This document shows, in pieces, positions 1-8,665 of a DNA stretch of 28,282 nt. The position numbers were made by a program, and so were the translations under genes. Within the stretch, counting starts at the first letter, position 1; each line of letters starts with the position of its first letter. This stretch comes from Chloroflexota bacterium (GTDB lineage Bacteria; Chloroflexota; Anaerolineae; Caldilineales; Caldilineaceae). The DNA lies in the NCBI GenBank assembly GCA_018969295.1, contig JAGWYN010000049.1, positions 1-28,282 on the forward strand. The letters are read 5' to 3'. The notes under the pieces were generated by a model. That model was not told where the DNA came from. It searched no databases and saw only the letters and a list, made by a program, of their open reading frames with translations.

Positions 1-1
1 G

Positions 2-175
2 GACGTCGCCTACATCCTGGACACCTTCCCGATCGTGGCGCGCAAAGAGAGTGCGATCTACGGCGAATACCGCACCCGGCGGGTGGTCCTGGAGATCTAC
101 GATGCGCTGGCCGCAGCGATGCGCACGGGGGAGCCCTACGCAAGCCCGCTGGAGCCGCCCCCCGCCGCAGCATAG
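2..175 (+). CDS. C-terminal end of a probable Eco57I-type DNA methyltransferase (partial)
   Basis: The first 58 codons of the window, ending at TAG 173-175, read on from outside the window. The residues include the run DTFPIVARKE followed by YGEYRTRRVVLEIYDAL. I recognise this type of tail from Eco57I-family restriction-modification methylases (type IIG/BREX PglX-like), where a phrase of the form TFPIV-K-(D/E)-YGEYRT closes the target-recognition part. The catalytic domain is not in the window, so the enzyme class is an inference from the tail alone. The last residues are proline- and alanine-rich. If correct, the left flank of the window is a restriction-modification or phage-defence locus that has been interrupted by the repeats and IS debris that follow. 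Confidence 0.6.
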   Translation, partial: DVAYILDTFPIVARKESAIYGEYRTRRVVLEIYDALAAAMRTGEPYASPLEPPPAAA

Positions 176-219
176 CCAGGGGCGCATACGTTCAGAAACC
201 GGATCAGGGAGAGTAACAC

Positions 220-276
220 ATGGAACAACCAGACCAGCCCAAACCGGGGCAGGGAATAGACCAAACGGTGCGTTGA
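220..276 (+). CDS. 18-codon ORF with good ribosome binding site, possibly the stump of a broken gene
   Basis: An ATG at 220 is preceded by AGGGAGAG (206-213) at normal spacing, 44 bp after the methyltransferase stop. It encodes MEQPDQPKPGQGIDQTVR and then stops at 274-276. The strong translation start and the close spacing suggest that a second gene of the same operon began here and was cut off when the repeat and IS sequences arrived. No downstream continuation could be found in any frame. It may also be a chance ORF. Confidence 0.3.
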   Translation: MEQPDQPKPGQGIDQTVR

Positions 277-378
277 CGCCAGCCGGCGATGGCGAGACGC
301 TTTCCATCACCTGCCGGGCGTGCTGCGAAAGTTGGGTATCATTGGCAATCCACCACAAGAACGTATTCTGCCACCCCA

Positions 379-520
379 TGGGCGGGCGACGCATCAAGAG
401 GACGCCAGCGCATCACAGCTTTAGCCAATCCACTGGATCGGACCGTTTGCGCGCCGGGTCGGCCAGACCCTGACGCAAATTTTATCTCTTCTATTCGATT
501 TTCAACGTGCGAAATCCAGG
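379..520 (+). repeat. 142-bp dispersed repeat, left copy (inverted relative to 27861-28002)
   Basis: Aligned by eye with the reverse complement of 27861-28002, this stretch matches over 142 positions with about 13 mismatches and no gaps, so roughly 91 percent identity. The best conserved parts are the CATCAAGAGGACGCCAGCG run near the left end and the GATTTTCAACGTGCGAAATC run near the right end. Homology stops sharply at both ends. The inner edge abuts an IS110 transposase fragment. Function unknown; it could be the end of a mobile element or a fragment of a larger dispersed repeat. Confidence 0.85.
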
Positions 521-531
521 CTAAGGCGCGC

Positions 532-730
532 ATGAAAGCGTTTCCCACCACTCTGTCGGTTGCCAGAGGTCAGCCCGCCCCAGGCGGCCAGATGGTTAGC
601 CGTGGGGAACTGGCGCATGTTGAGACCCATTTCCGCAAGCACTTGGTAGGCCACCTTCTGATCCATCCTGGGCGCCGTATCGAGCAGGTCAGCAGTGTCT
701 TGCCAGGTCACCTGGGCAAATCCCGAATGC
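532..730 (-). pseudogene. IS110-family transposase remnant (C-terminal fragment)
   Basis: Translated on the minus strand, this stretch contains LAEMGLNMRQFPTANHLAAW followed by GGLTSGNRQSGGKR. This matches the C-terminal Transposase_20 region of IS110-family transposases, where AEIG-(x)-M-RFPSA-HLASWAGL-PGN-ES-GKR is typical. Only about 65 residues are recognisable. The N-terminal DEDD catalytic domain is absent, and the reading frame runs off into unrelated sequence on both sides. At its 3' end it stops close to the edge of the 142-bp repeat. This is a dead fragment, evidence of past IS activity at this boundary. Confidence 0.75.
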
Positions 731-814
731 ACAATCGCCGGGCCACTCAACTGGCTGAGATTTATCATGCAGCCAAAGAACAGGGTCTGGTCTGTTGAGG
801 ATCCCGATCGGGTG

Positions 815-3800
815 CTACCCCCAGTCACACAGCCGGTCGACGTAGGCCGCCGACCCGTCGCGCAGCCAGCCGTCCAGCTGGGCCACTTCTTTGAGCTGCT
901 GCCCACGAACGCGCGGCACGGCAATAAACCCACAGCCAAAACCGGGCAGCGTCGTCATGTCCCCCCACAGTTTTTCAAACTGCGTCACCGGATAGATGTC
1001 CTCCTGCCCTTTGCCCCAACGCTTTTTGACATCTTTGATCGTGATGTAGGTCGGCATGCGCGCCGCCACAGCACGCACCGCCGCCGCCGTGCGCGCATCG
1101 TCGACCAGATCCGCCCGCACCAGCCCAAAGGCCGCCAACATCAGGTCGATGTCAATCCAATAGGTCGCCGAGTTGTAGTAGGTTAACGCAAATTCAAGCT
1201 CCTCGTGCGGCAGCGCCAACCCCTCCACCAGCCGCAGCTGACCGTCGACACGCGCCAGCCCCCCCCCACGGTCGTCGATGCGCCGGGTGATCACCTCGGC
1301 GGTCATCGCTTTGCCACTCTGCATGTGATAGCCCAGCAGCAGCGGGTCCACATCGACCCCCAGTGTGTCGATGTTGTGCACCAGCAGGTGGCGCAGCGCC
1401 GGACGCTCCACCAACAGACGGGCCAACACCCCGTTGCGCAGCAGGTTGGGCACCTCGTACCAGTGGCCGACCGGATGCAAACACTGCGGCGGCGCATTGT
1501 CGGTGTAGTCGCTGCCCTCCCCCACCTGCTGCGCCCACCCGATCAGGGCCGCATGCAGGCCGGCCCGCACTTTCTGCGCCCGTTCGTCGAGCAGCTGCTG
1601 CGGCATCTCCTCCCAGGCAAAACGCAGGTCGCGCGCCATCGGCACCAGCCGCAGCCCCACCGCCCGCCCCGGAGAGAGCCAGAGCGACCCCGAATCGCCG
1701 CAGGTGCGTTCGAGAAATTCGGCGACCGGCCTGTGGGTCAGATAACTGGTGGTCACAATGTGGGCCAGCGGTGTGCCCGCCAGCCGGCCCGTGCGCCGAC
1801 TCTTGGCCAGGTGAACTTCAATAAAATTTCGGTGACGCCCCCCCAGCCGCGCAAACGGGTTGAGCGCTTTGACCACACCCGCCCCCTGGGTCCAGCGGCT
1901 GCCAGCCCCCCCAGCCAGCGAGACCACCGCAACCGCCCCCGCCCGCAGCGCCGCCAGCCCAGCCTCCCGCAGCGCCGCCGCCTCTGCCAGATGCCCGCAC
2001 TCCGCCACATCCCCAGCCGCCACATCCTCGATCACAGAACGCACAGGCAGCCGGTTCTGCGCCAGCCCAATGCGCCCGCTGCGCAGGTCGGCACGAATCT
2101 GCTCGTGCTGCACCCGGTCAAACCCATTCTCGTCCAGCAAGGCCGCCAGGTTCTGACGCCCCCCCTGCTGCTCCTGCGGCGGCAGCAGACGGTCAAACAA
2201 CGCCTCCACCATCCCCGCCAGCGCCGGCTGCGTGCGCGCAGCCCCCCCAAATGCATCCAGCTCGGCACGGCGAAACGCTGAAAGGCTGCGCTGCTCGTGG
2301 CGCAGCAGCGCCGGCGCAGTCAGCATGTAGTACCCCGCCGGCATCAACGCCCGCGTCCCCGTCTGCAGCTCCGCCCAGGTGCCTCGCTCGTTGATCGCAA
2401 AATCGTACACCACCGGCTCCATGGCAAAGGGCACTGCATGCTCCAGCTCCCGCTTGGTCCCCCGCATCATCCCCACCAGCCACTCCTGCGCCTCCGCCTT
2501 GCGCAGCGGGTCAAAGAGAAAGCCCATCCCCCCCCCCGCCATGCCCCCCAACATCCAGAACCCCCAGAAGTCGGCGCCAAAGGCCGCACGAGCCCGCTCG
2601 ATCAGCGTCTCAGTGTACAAGTTGCTGGCCCACGGGATGATCGTCTGGATCGGGCCGCGAAAGTTGAGCTCGGTGGCAGCCCCCAGCCCCCGAACGTCGC
2701 CCTGCGCCAACAGCGCCCGAATCTGCTCGTAGATCCGGATCGCCTCCTGCCGCCCCGCCCACTCTGCCTCGGCACGCAGCAAATACTTCTCGGTCACCAT
2801 CTCCAAAATCGGGCCCACATCCTGCGCCATCCCCCCATGCACCAACACCAGGCTCTCCTGCAACCGACGCCGCGTCTCGACACCTACCTCGTCACGCTGC
2901 AAAATCCTGTGCTGGGGCAGCAGACGCCCGCGCGAGATGCCGTGCTCCGGGTCGCCGGCCGCAGCCTCCACCCCCTGGATCAGCTTCATCCCAGGCCAGA
3001 CCCCCCCTGAATCCTGCCAGCCTCCCCCAGACCCCCCCAGCCACTCCCCCAAAATGGCGCGCGCCGCAACCACCCGGCGCTCTTCCTCGGCCAGAGCGCC
3101 GGTGAGCGACTGGGCCTGGCCAGTGGCACGCATACACACCGCAATCAGCGAAGCCAACAAATTGGTGGAAACCGCCAGACGCGACCCTTTCGGAATCCCG
3201 TTGACCTGGCTGACCAGCTCGATGCCAAAGCCAGGGCGAATCAGACGCCCCAGCAGGTCAGCCAACAACTGGCCTGACCCCTCAATGCCGGGCGGCACCA
3301 CCCCAGCCGCAATGACTGCCGCCTTGAGCAACCCCAGATGGTCCCGCGCAAAGTCAAACACTTCGGCCAACGAGGTGATCTCGGCGCTCGCCCCCAGGTC
3401 GACGCTGACCAGCCGCAAGATCGGCTGGTCGATCACCCGAAAAAAGCTTTCCACCGGCGGACGCGGATCCCCACTGCCCTGCCCACGCACGGCCAGGTCG
3501 ATCGAGATGTTGAGCACCCGCGCACCCTCGGGATAGTCCATGCCCAAAAAGAAAATGTCGCTCCAGCCGCTGTGGCTCAGATCCATACGCACTGGGGTCG
3601 CCTCGTGCAAAACCGGAAACAACCCCTCCGGGGACACCTGCCCCAGCAGCTCACGCACCCGCAGCGGCTGGTCCGCCGGATGGCCGATGCGGAACATCCA
3701 CTGGTTGCCGCGCACCGAACGCACGCTGCGCCGCACCTGGTTGGCCAGGGTCTGAAAACCCAGCCGACGGTAGGCCTCGGCCCGCGCACTGGCCGTGGCG

Positions 3801-4117
3801 TCGCTGAGCGGCGCAGCCAGCAGCAGGTCGATGGCCTCTTCAAAACGACGCTTGAGCAGGTTGTCGTACCCCTCGAAAGGCACCCACCCCCCCGCCGCCA
3901 ACCCTGCCTTGCCCGGCAGGTGAAACCGATAGATGGCATACAAAAAAAAGAGCGCACGCACCCGCTCGTACAGGTTGTCGCTCTGCCGACGAAACCGGTC
4001 GAGCGCAGCACACTCCCCCAGCAGCTCCTCCAACGTGGCAGAACGACAGAAGAGATCCAACGAACGGTTGCGCAGCTCAGAATGACGCGCGGTGATGATC
4101 GAAATCAGATGGCTCAT
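815..4117 (-). CDS. Fucokinase-like GHMP kinase fused to UDPGP-type sugar nucleotidyltransferase
   Basis: This is a cytosolic protein of about 1100 residues with two recognisable parts. Residues about 175-560 look like the GHMP kinase half of fucokinases: an RMDLSHSGWSD substrate-site motif (about 177), PKGSRLAVSTN in place of the phosphate-binding PxGxGLGSS (about 309), GGGWQDSGG (about 364), and a glycine-rich GGMAGGGMGF C-terminal motif (about 524). Residues about 725-1090 look like a UDPGP-family uridylyltransferase, with LAGGAGSRW (about 734), a following lysine, HNIDTLGVDVDP (about 914) and KDVKKRWGKGQED near the end. It probably makes a sugar-1-phosphate and then the nucleotide sugar. 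In Bacteroides FKP the order is reversed (nucleotidyltransferase first). An in-frame TTG at 4162 would extend it by 15 residues, but a TACAAT -10 box at 4176-4171 would leave almost no leader for that start, so the first ATG (4117) is preferred; no clear Shine-Dalgarno precedes it. Sugar and nucleotide specificity are unknown. Confidence 0.75.
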   Translation of the reverse strand: MSHLISIITARHSELRNRSLDLFCRSATLEELLGECAALDRFRRQSDNLYERVRALFFLYAIYRFHLPGKAGLAAGGWVPFEGYDNLLKRRFEEAIDLLLAAPLSDATASARAEAYRRLGFQTLANQVRRSVRSVRGNQWMFRIGHPADQPLRVRELLGQVSPEGLFPVLHEATPVRMDLSHSGWSDIFFLGMDYPEGARVLNISIDLAVRGQGSGDPRPPVESFFRVIDQPILRLVSVDLGASAEITSLAEVFDFARDHLGLLKAAVIAAGVVPPGIEGSGQLLADLLGRLIRPGFGIELVSQVNGIPKGSRLAVSTNLLASLIAVCMRATGQAQSLTGALAEEERRVVAARAILGEWLGGSGGGWQDSGGVWPGMKLIQGVEAAAGDPEHGISRGRLLPQHRILQRDEVGVETRRRLQESLVLVHGGMAQDVGPILEMVTEKYLLRAEAEWAGRQEAIRIYEQIRALLAQGDVRGLGAATELNFRGPIQTIIPWASNLYTETLIERARAAFGADFWGFWMLGGMAGGGMGFLFDPLRKAEAQEWLVGMMRGTKRELEHAVPFAMEPVVYDFAINERGTWAELQTGTRALMPAGYYMLTAPALLRHEQRSLSAFRRAELDAFGGAARTQPALAGMVEALFDRLLPPQEQQGGRQNLAALLDENGFDRVQHEQIRADLRSGRIGLAQNRLPVRSVIEDVAAGDVAECGHLAEAAALREAGLAALRAGAVAVVSLAGGAGSRWTQGAGVVKALNPFARLGGRHRNFIEVHLAKSRRTGRLAGTPLAHIVTTSYLTHRPVAEFLERTCGDSGSLWLSPGRAVGLRLVPMARDLRFAWEEMPQQLLDERAQKVRAGLHAALIGWAQQVGEGSDYTDNAPPQCLHPVGHWYEVPNLLRNGVLARLLVERPALRHLLVHNIDTLGVDVDPLLLGYHMQSGKAMTAEVITRRIDDRGGGLARVDGQLRLVEGLALPHEELEFALTYYNSATYWIDIDLMLAAFGLVRADLVDDARTAAAVRAVAARMPTYITIKDVKKRWGKGQEDIYPVTQFEKLWGDMTTLPGFGCGFIAVPRVRGQQLKEVAQLDGWLRDGSAAYVDRLCDWG

Positions 4118-4170
4118 CGGAATAGATAAAAAACATTGGGCCTGTCCAGCCAAGGATGACAATAGCCCCT

Positions 4171-4176
4171 ATTGTA
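4171..4176 (-). promoter_or_regulatory. Possible -10 element for the kinase/nucleotidyltransferase fusion gene
   Basis: On the minus strand TACAAT lies about 55 bp upstream of the ATG at 4117. No convincing -35 box stands 16-18 bp further up, so the call is weak. If used, transcription would start near 4165. Confidence 0.3.
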
Positions 4177-4242
4177 ACGCAAAATTTCTCCAGACAGGAG
4201 TTCTCCCCCCGCCGGATCAGCCTGGAATACAAAATTCCCCCC

Positions 4243-4271
4243 TTCCCAGAGCAGACAGGGTGTGCTAGAGT
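4243..4271 (+). promoter_or_regulatory. Possible promoter for the secreted PPC-repeat protein
   Basis: TGCTAGAGT (4263-4271) fits an extended -10 element, with TTCCCA 17 bp upstream (4243-4248) as a poor -35. It lies about 60 bp before the ATG at 4332, in the divergent intergenic space. Moderate-to-weak match only. Confidence 0.3.
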
Positions 4272-4331
4272 AGAAGTATCACACGTTTCTGCACATTCTT
4301 GCGCAACGGCGCGCAGAAAAGGAGCACGACA

Positions 4332-7300
4332 ATGTGGCAGCCGCAAAGATGGATGGTTCTGTTTTGGATCGCGCTCTGGGGCTGTCTGCTGGCCTCAACC
4401 CCCGCCACAGCCCAGGTCGTTTCCCCAGCCGGCGAACCCAACGACACGTTCGGCAGCGCAACCCCCGTGGACCCCTCTGCCTCCTGGCAAGCAACCCTCT
4501 TCCCCCAGAGAGACAGCGACTGGTATGTCTTCCAGGTGGAGCATCAGGGTGAACTGCAGCTCCAGATCAGCGCTGTCGCCCCCAATCTCGACCTCGTGGT
4601 GCGGGTCTGGACCGCCAACAAAGACCTGCTTCACGACTGGATTTCTCCCCTCAACCAGGGCGGAGAGACCTTGGGCACCGTCGACCTGCCCGAAGCTGGC
4701 CGGTATCTTCTGGAGGTGCGCGACGGCAACGACAGCGACGCCTCCGAACAGCCCTATACCCTGACGACGCGGTTCACCCCCACCGTCGACCCCAACGAGC
4801 CCAACCCCGCCTTTGGCCTGGCGACAGCGCTCGCTTTCGACCAGCCCATACAGGCAACCATTCTGCCACGCAGGGATGCCGACTGGTACACCTTTGCGGT
4901 CGAACAGCATGGCGAGCTGCAGGTGGCAATCACCGACTCCCCCGCCAACCTGGACATGGTCTTCCGCGTCTGGAACGGCAACCATGAACTGCTCGCCGAC
5001 TGGCAGACCCCCCTCAACCAGGGCGGAGAGACCCTGGCCACCATCGACCTGCCCCAGCCAGGACGCTACTATCTCGAACTTCACGACGGCAACGACAGCG
5101 ACCGCAGCGTTGACCCCTACACGCTGACCGCCCAGTTCCTCCCCTCCGCAGATCTCTTTGAGCCCAACGCCGGCTATGGGACAGCAGCCCCCCTCAAGAT
5201 CGGGGAGAGCCTCCTCGCTACCCTGCTGCCCAGCGGGGACAACGACTGGTTCGTCGTCACTGTCGACCGACACGGCGAACTGCGCCTCTCTGTGACCGAG
5301 GTGCCCCCCGAGCTGGCCGTCTTTGTGCGGGTCTGGGATGCCAACGGCAACCTGCTGCAAGATTGGCTCCGCCCGCTGGCACCCGGCGGCAACACGGCCG
5401 GCACGCTGGACCTGCCGCAGGCCGGCAGCTATTATTTGCAGGTCGCCGGCGACATCCAACAACGCTCGATCCAGCCCTATCGCCTGCGGGTCGATTTCAC
5501 CGCAGCTGTCGACGCGCTGGAACCCAATTTCGACTTCGGCCATGCCGCCCCGATCGGGCTCGGCCGCACTGTCCAGGCCAATCTCCTGCCCGCTCGCGAC
5601 GCAGACTGGTACTCCTTCGACCTGACCTCCCCAGGCGAGCTCCATGTCACCGTCACCGACGTGGCCCCCAATCTGGCCATCTTTCTGCGGGTCTGGAACG
5701 CCAACAAAGATCTGGTCTACGATTGGTTCCGCCCGCTGGCACCCGGCGGCAATACAGACGCGCGCTTCGACCTCGGCAAGCCAGGACGCTATTTTCTAGA
5801 ACTTCTCGCCGACGGCAACCAGCGCTCGATCCACCCCTATACCCTGACCCTGGGCTATACCCTGGCCGCCGATCCCCACGAAAGCAACGATACCCCAGAC
5901 ACCGCCGCAGCCCTTCTGCTCGACCAGGGCGTGGCCGCTACCCTGCTGCCCGCCAACGATGTCGACTACTACACCCTTGCCGTGCCCACCCCCGGTGACC
6001 TTTACCTGCTCGTCACCCACGTGCCCCCTGACCTGCGCATCCGCTTCCGGCTGTGGGAAAGCCCCCAGACGCTGGTCGCCGACTGGGTCGATTCCCCCAC
6101 ACCCGGCGCCGACAGCACGCTGGCCCTCTCCGTCTCTACCCCGATCTCCTATCTGATAGAGGTGCGCGCCAGCGACAGCGGGGCCCGCTCCGTCGAACCC
6201 TACTGGCTGCTGGCCAGCCAGCAGCCGATCGACAGCGCCAGCGTCCAGCCGCCGCCAGACAACAGCGCCACACCAGCAGCGCCCGACAGCGTGCCGGTCG
6301 CACCCGACCAGAGCAAGGTGATCACCACGTCCGCTACCACCGGCAAGGTGAGCATTCTCACCTCCGGCCAGATCGGCCCCCTGGGAGGCGATCTGTTTGT
6401 GACCGACCGCCCAGGCTGGGACGGCGCACGGCTGGAAGTGCCCCCCGGCGCACTGAAAACGTTGACCACCCTCCACATCGGCGTCACCGCCGACCCGCCG
6501 ACCGGAAGCCCCTTCGGCATGGCCCCCAACGGCAGCTACTGGGTGCTGACGCCCGCCGGGTTGACCTTCCAACAGCCGGTCACCCTCACCTTGCCCGTCC
6601 CCGCCGGCAGCGCCGCGGCCCAGCTCTTCGTCGGCCACTGGGACGGCCAACAGTGGCTGGACCTGGGCGGCAGCCTCCACAATGGGGCCCTCACCGCCGC
6701 GACAGACAGCTTCTCGCCCTTCGGCGTCTTCTGCGGCCGTCTCTCCGACTACACCTCGATCCAGCTGGAAAACGGCTCCTCCTCCCCCTACATTGAGCTG
6801 CGCTACCTGAGCGGCCCCAGCCCGGACCCCGCAGCCCCCTCCCAGGCCGGCTGCCCACAACCCGCTGACATTGTCACGCAGTGGCAGCTCAACTCAGGAG
6901 AAGTGGCCCGCCTGCTGCTCGCACCCGGCGTCTACAGCTTCATGGTCAGCTACCCACAGCCCCAACCTGGGGTCGCCAATCCCCTCTTCCTCACCGTCCC
7001 CCCCAACAGTGGCCCCCAAGAAGGCCCACAGACCGTGCGCATTGCCGACGATGGCGCGACCAGCGATCCCCCCACACTGCAAGTTGTCTTTGCCGGCCGC
7101 AACGCAGGGAGCAATCTCCGCCCCCTCATCGCCTGCAGCGCCGAGGTGCCCGCCGGCGTGGCCTTGGCAAGCGGCGTCCCAGCCGCCCCCGAACTCCCCT
7201 CCCGCATCGTGCGGATCAACGGCCTCCGGCTGGAACAGCTCCCCCCCAAAGGGCCAGGAATCCGGCTGCTGGCCACAGCCAGCGACCCAGAAAAAAGCCA

Positions 7301-8600
7301 GCTGCGCCCCTACTGGACCGTCACCGGCGGGCTGAGCTCCACCCCGATCGCCGGCAACCCGGTCCCCTCAGGCACACCGCTCGACGACACCTACCAATTC
7401 CAACCTACCCTGGCCGGACAGTATACCCTCTTCCTCACCGTCTACGACGACCTGGGGCTCTTCGACGAATGCCGCTGGGTCATCCAGGTCGAACCCAACC
7501 ACCAGCCCGAAATTCAGGTCTTTTCAGGACGCACGGTCGTTGAGTTCGGACGGCTGGACGAACTGCGCAGCCAGGGGGCCGGGCCAATCTCCCCCGCAAC
7601 ACCCGCACTGCGACCCGGCGTCTCCATCCCGCTCGCCGTTCCCGCAGCCGCAGGGGTCGTGTGGGACGGGCTGACCCTCTGCCCGACAGCCCTGGCAGGC
7701 CCCTTCCCCACCCTGCCGCCAATAGAGAGCGTCCTGCCCTCCCCCGCACCGGTCGATGCCCTGCTGCCCACCGTCGGCGTCGATGCCACCAACCGCTGGG
7801 CCTTCCCAGGCCGCACCTGCGTGTGGACACTCACCGCAGACGCCGACAGCGACGTGCTGACCACTACCTGGGAATTCCCCGGCCCAATCTATGGCTCCGG
7901 AACCTTCTACGCTGCGGTCACCCTGCCCGCCGGCTTTGCGGCTGAACTGCCCGAGGGTCTGACGCTGGGTTCGTTGATCCGGACCGCCGAGCAGCTGGAG
8001 GCCTACAACCGCTGGGTCTCCACCCTCTACACGATCGCCGGCGTGCCCCCCGCTATCGTCTGGGAAGCCTGGGATGACCCCTGCCCCCCCGGCAGCGGAG
8101 AGGTCGAAACCCCATGCCCGTCGGCTCTCTCGGCCGGGGGTGTGGAAAATATCGTCGCACAGACCACAGATGGCTTCAGCCAGCCCCCACGCACCGGCTA
8201 TACCCCGATCGCCGTGCTCCCGGAAGGGATGGCCAGCACAGCCGGAGAGTGCGACGGGGTCTTCTGGATCGCTTCACTCACCCCCAACCCCTCTGACCCC
8301 GGCCCAGCACAAAATGTCGAGGTCACCGCCCGTCTCTCCCCGCTGGTCGAAGGATGCGTCCTGCAAATGACGATCGTCGGCACCGACGGCTATGCCAACC
8401 AGGCCAACATCGCCACCAACCGCAGCGGCGAAGCTGCCTTCTTCATCCCAGGGGGGGCAGACGGCATCGTCGACGTGGTCACCGCCGCGTTCTGCTCGCC
8501 GATGGGCGACCCAGAACTGCTGGGCACCCCCGCAGAATGCACCACCCCCTCCGGGAAAGCCGGCAAGTGGGTGCAGATGGAGGTAGAGTACACTTTCTAA
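4332..8600 (+). CDS. Large secreted protein with five PPC-like repeats, a ZU5-like domain and Ig/PKD-like region
   Basis: The ATG at 4332 has AAGGAG nine bases upstream (4318-4323) and opens a clear Sec signal peptide (hydrophobic MVLFWIALWGCLLA, likely cut after ATA at about residue 27), so it is chosen over the upstream TTG at 4299. Five repeats of about 120 residues follow, starting near nucleotides 4434, 4797, 5160, 5520 and 5879. Each opens with EPN or ESN, contains a D-W-Y (D-Y-Y in repeat five) strand, and the first four have an LRVWNANK-like phrase; this is the pattern of bacterial pre-peptidase C-terminal (PPC) domains. After a Pro/Ala/Ser linker, about 6360-6740 resembles a ZU5-like beta domain (GGDLFV, then LEVPPGALKTLTTLHIGV). 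The rest is probable Ig/PKD-like beta sandwich with several cysteines. No protease domain, membrane anchor or sorting signal is visible. Probably an extracellular binding or matrix protein; ligand unknown. Confidence 0.8.
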   Translation: MWQPQRWMVLFWIALWGCLLASTPATAQVVSPAGEPNDTFGSATPVDPSASWQATLFPQRDSDWYVFQVEHQGELQLQISAVAPNLDLVVRVWTANKDLLHDWISPLNQGGETLGTVDLPEAGRYLLEVRDGNDSDASEQPYTLTTRFTPTVDPNEPNPAFGLATALAFDQPIQATILPRRDADWYTFAVEQHGELQVAITDSPANLDMVFRVWNGNHELLADWQTPLNQGGETLATIDLPQPGRYYLELHDGNDSDRSVDPYTLTAQFLPSADLFEPNAGYGTAAPLKIGESLLATLLPSGDNDWFVVTVDRHGELRLSVTEVPPELAVFVRVWDANGNLLQDWLRPLAPGGNTAGTLDLPQAGSYYLQVAGDIQQRSIQPYRLRVDFTAAVDALEPNFDFGHAAPIGLGRTVQANLLPARDADWYSFDLTSPGELHVTVTDVAPNLAIFLRVWNANKDLVYDWFRPLAPGGNTDARFDLGKPGRYFLELLADGNQRSIHPYTLTLGYTLAADPHESNDTPDTAAALLLDQGVAATLLPANDVDYYTLAVPTPGDLYLLVTHVPPDLRIRFRLWESPQTLVADWVDSPTPGADSTLALSVSTPISYLIEVRASDSGARSVEPYWLLASQQPIDSASVQPPPDNSATPAAPDSVPVAPDQSKVITTSATTGKVSILTSGQIGPLGGDLFVTDRPGWDGARLEVPPGALKTLTTLHIGVTADPPTGSPFGMAPNGSYWVLTPAGLTFQQPVTLTLPVPAGSAAAQLFVGHWDGQQWLDLGGSLHNGALTAATDSFSPFGVFCGRLSDYTSIQLENGSSSPYIELRYLSGPSPDPAAPSQAGCPQPADIVTQWQLNSGEVARLLLAPGVYSFMVSYPQPQPGVANPLFLTVPPNSGPQEGPQTVRIADDGATSDPPTLQVVFAGRNAGSNLRPLIACSAEVPAGVALASGVPAAPELPSRIVRINGLRLEQLPPKGPGIRLLATASDPEKSQLRPYWTVTGGLSSTPIAGNPVPSGTPLDDTYQFQPTLAGQYTLFLTVYDDLGLFDECRWVIQVEPNHQPEIQVFSGRTVVEFGRLDELRSQGAGPISPATPALRPGVSIPLAVPAAAGVVWDGLTLCPTALAGPFPTLPPIESVLPSPAPVDALLPTVGVDATNRWAFPGRTCVWTLTADADSDVLTTTWEFPGPIYGSGTFYAAVTLPAGFAAELPEGLTLGSLIRTAEQLEAYNRWVSTLYTIAGVPPAIVWEAWDDPCPPGSGEVETPCPSALSAGGVENIVAQTTDGFSQPPRTGYTPIAVLPEGMASTAGECDGVFWIASLTPNPSDPGPAQNVEVTARLSPLVEGCVLQMTIVGTDGYANQANIATNRSGEAAFFIPGGADGIVDVVTAAFCSPMGDPELLGTPAECTTPSGKAGKWVQMEVEYTF

Positions 8601-8609
8601 CAAGTCTCC

Positions 8610-8634
8610 GTGGGGGGGGCCTCCCCCCCCCCAC
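8610..8634. terminator. C/G-homopolymer hairpin between convergent genes
   Basis: A 10-bp perfect stem (GTGGGGGGGG with CCCCCCCCAC) and a five-base loop lie 10 bp after the plus-strand stop at 8600 and 19 bp beyond the minus-strand stop at 8653. The position between convergent ends suggests a bidirectional terminator or transcript-end stabiliser. There is no U-tract on either side, so intrinsic termination is not certain. Confidence 0.5.
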
Positions 8635-8665
8635 AGGTCAGATACCCCCAGGTCAGATACCCCAG
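8635..8665. repeat. 15-bp tandem duplication at the 3' end of the serine acetyltransferase gene
   Basis: CAGGTCAGATACCCC occurs twice in direct succession. The copy nearer the gene carries the stop codon and the last codons (Gly-Ile). A recent slippage duplication that leaves the protein intact is the simple reading. Confidence 0.6.

Larger units (their letters stand above)
277..814. other. Gene-poor junction between methyltransferase tail and fusion gene
   Basis: No intact gene is supported here. The interval holds about 100 bp of unassigned sequence, one copy of the 142-bp inverted repeat (379-520), an IS110-type transposase fragment (about 532-730) and about 85 bp before the stop of the minus-strand fusion gene. 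Several overlapping ORFs exist on both strands, but their composition (R, P, H, T, S-rich) looks like chance translation. Confidence 0.6.

Noticed and set aside
4118..4162. TTG start 15 codons upstream of the fusion gene's ATG
   Set aside because: Not excluded, but the only good -10 box nearby would leave a leader of a few bases, so the ATG is preferred.
4395..5645. Minus-strand frame of 416 codons opposite the PPC-repeat protein
   Set aside because: It mirrors the PPC repeats in another frame; its apparent repeats are inherited from the coding strand.
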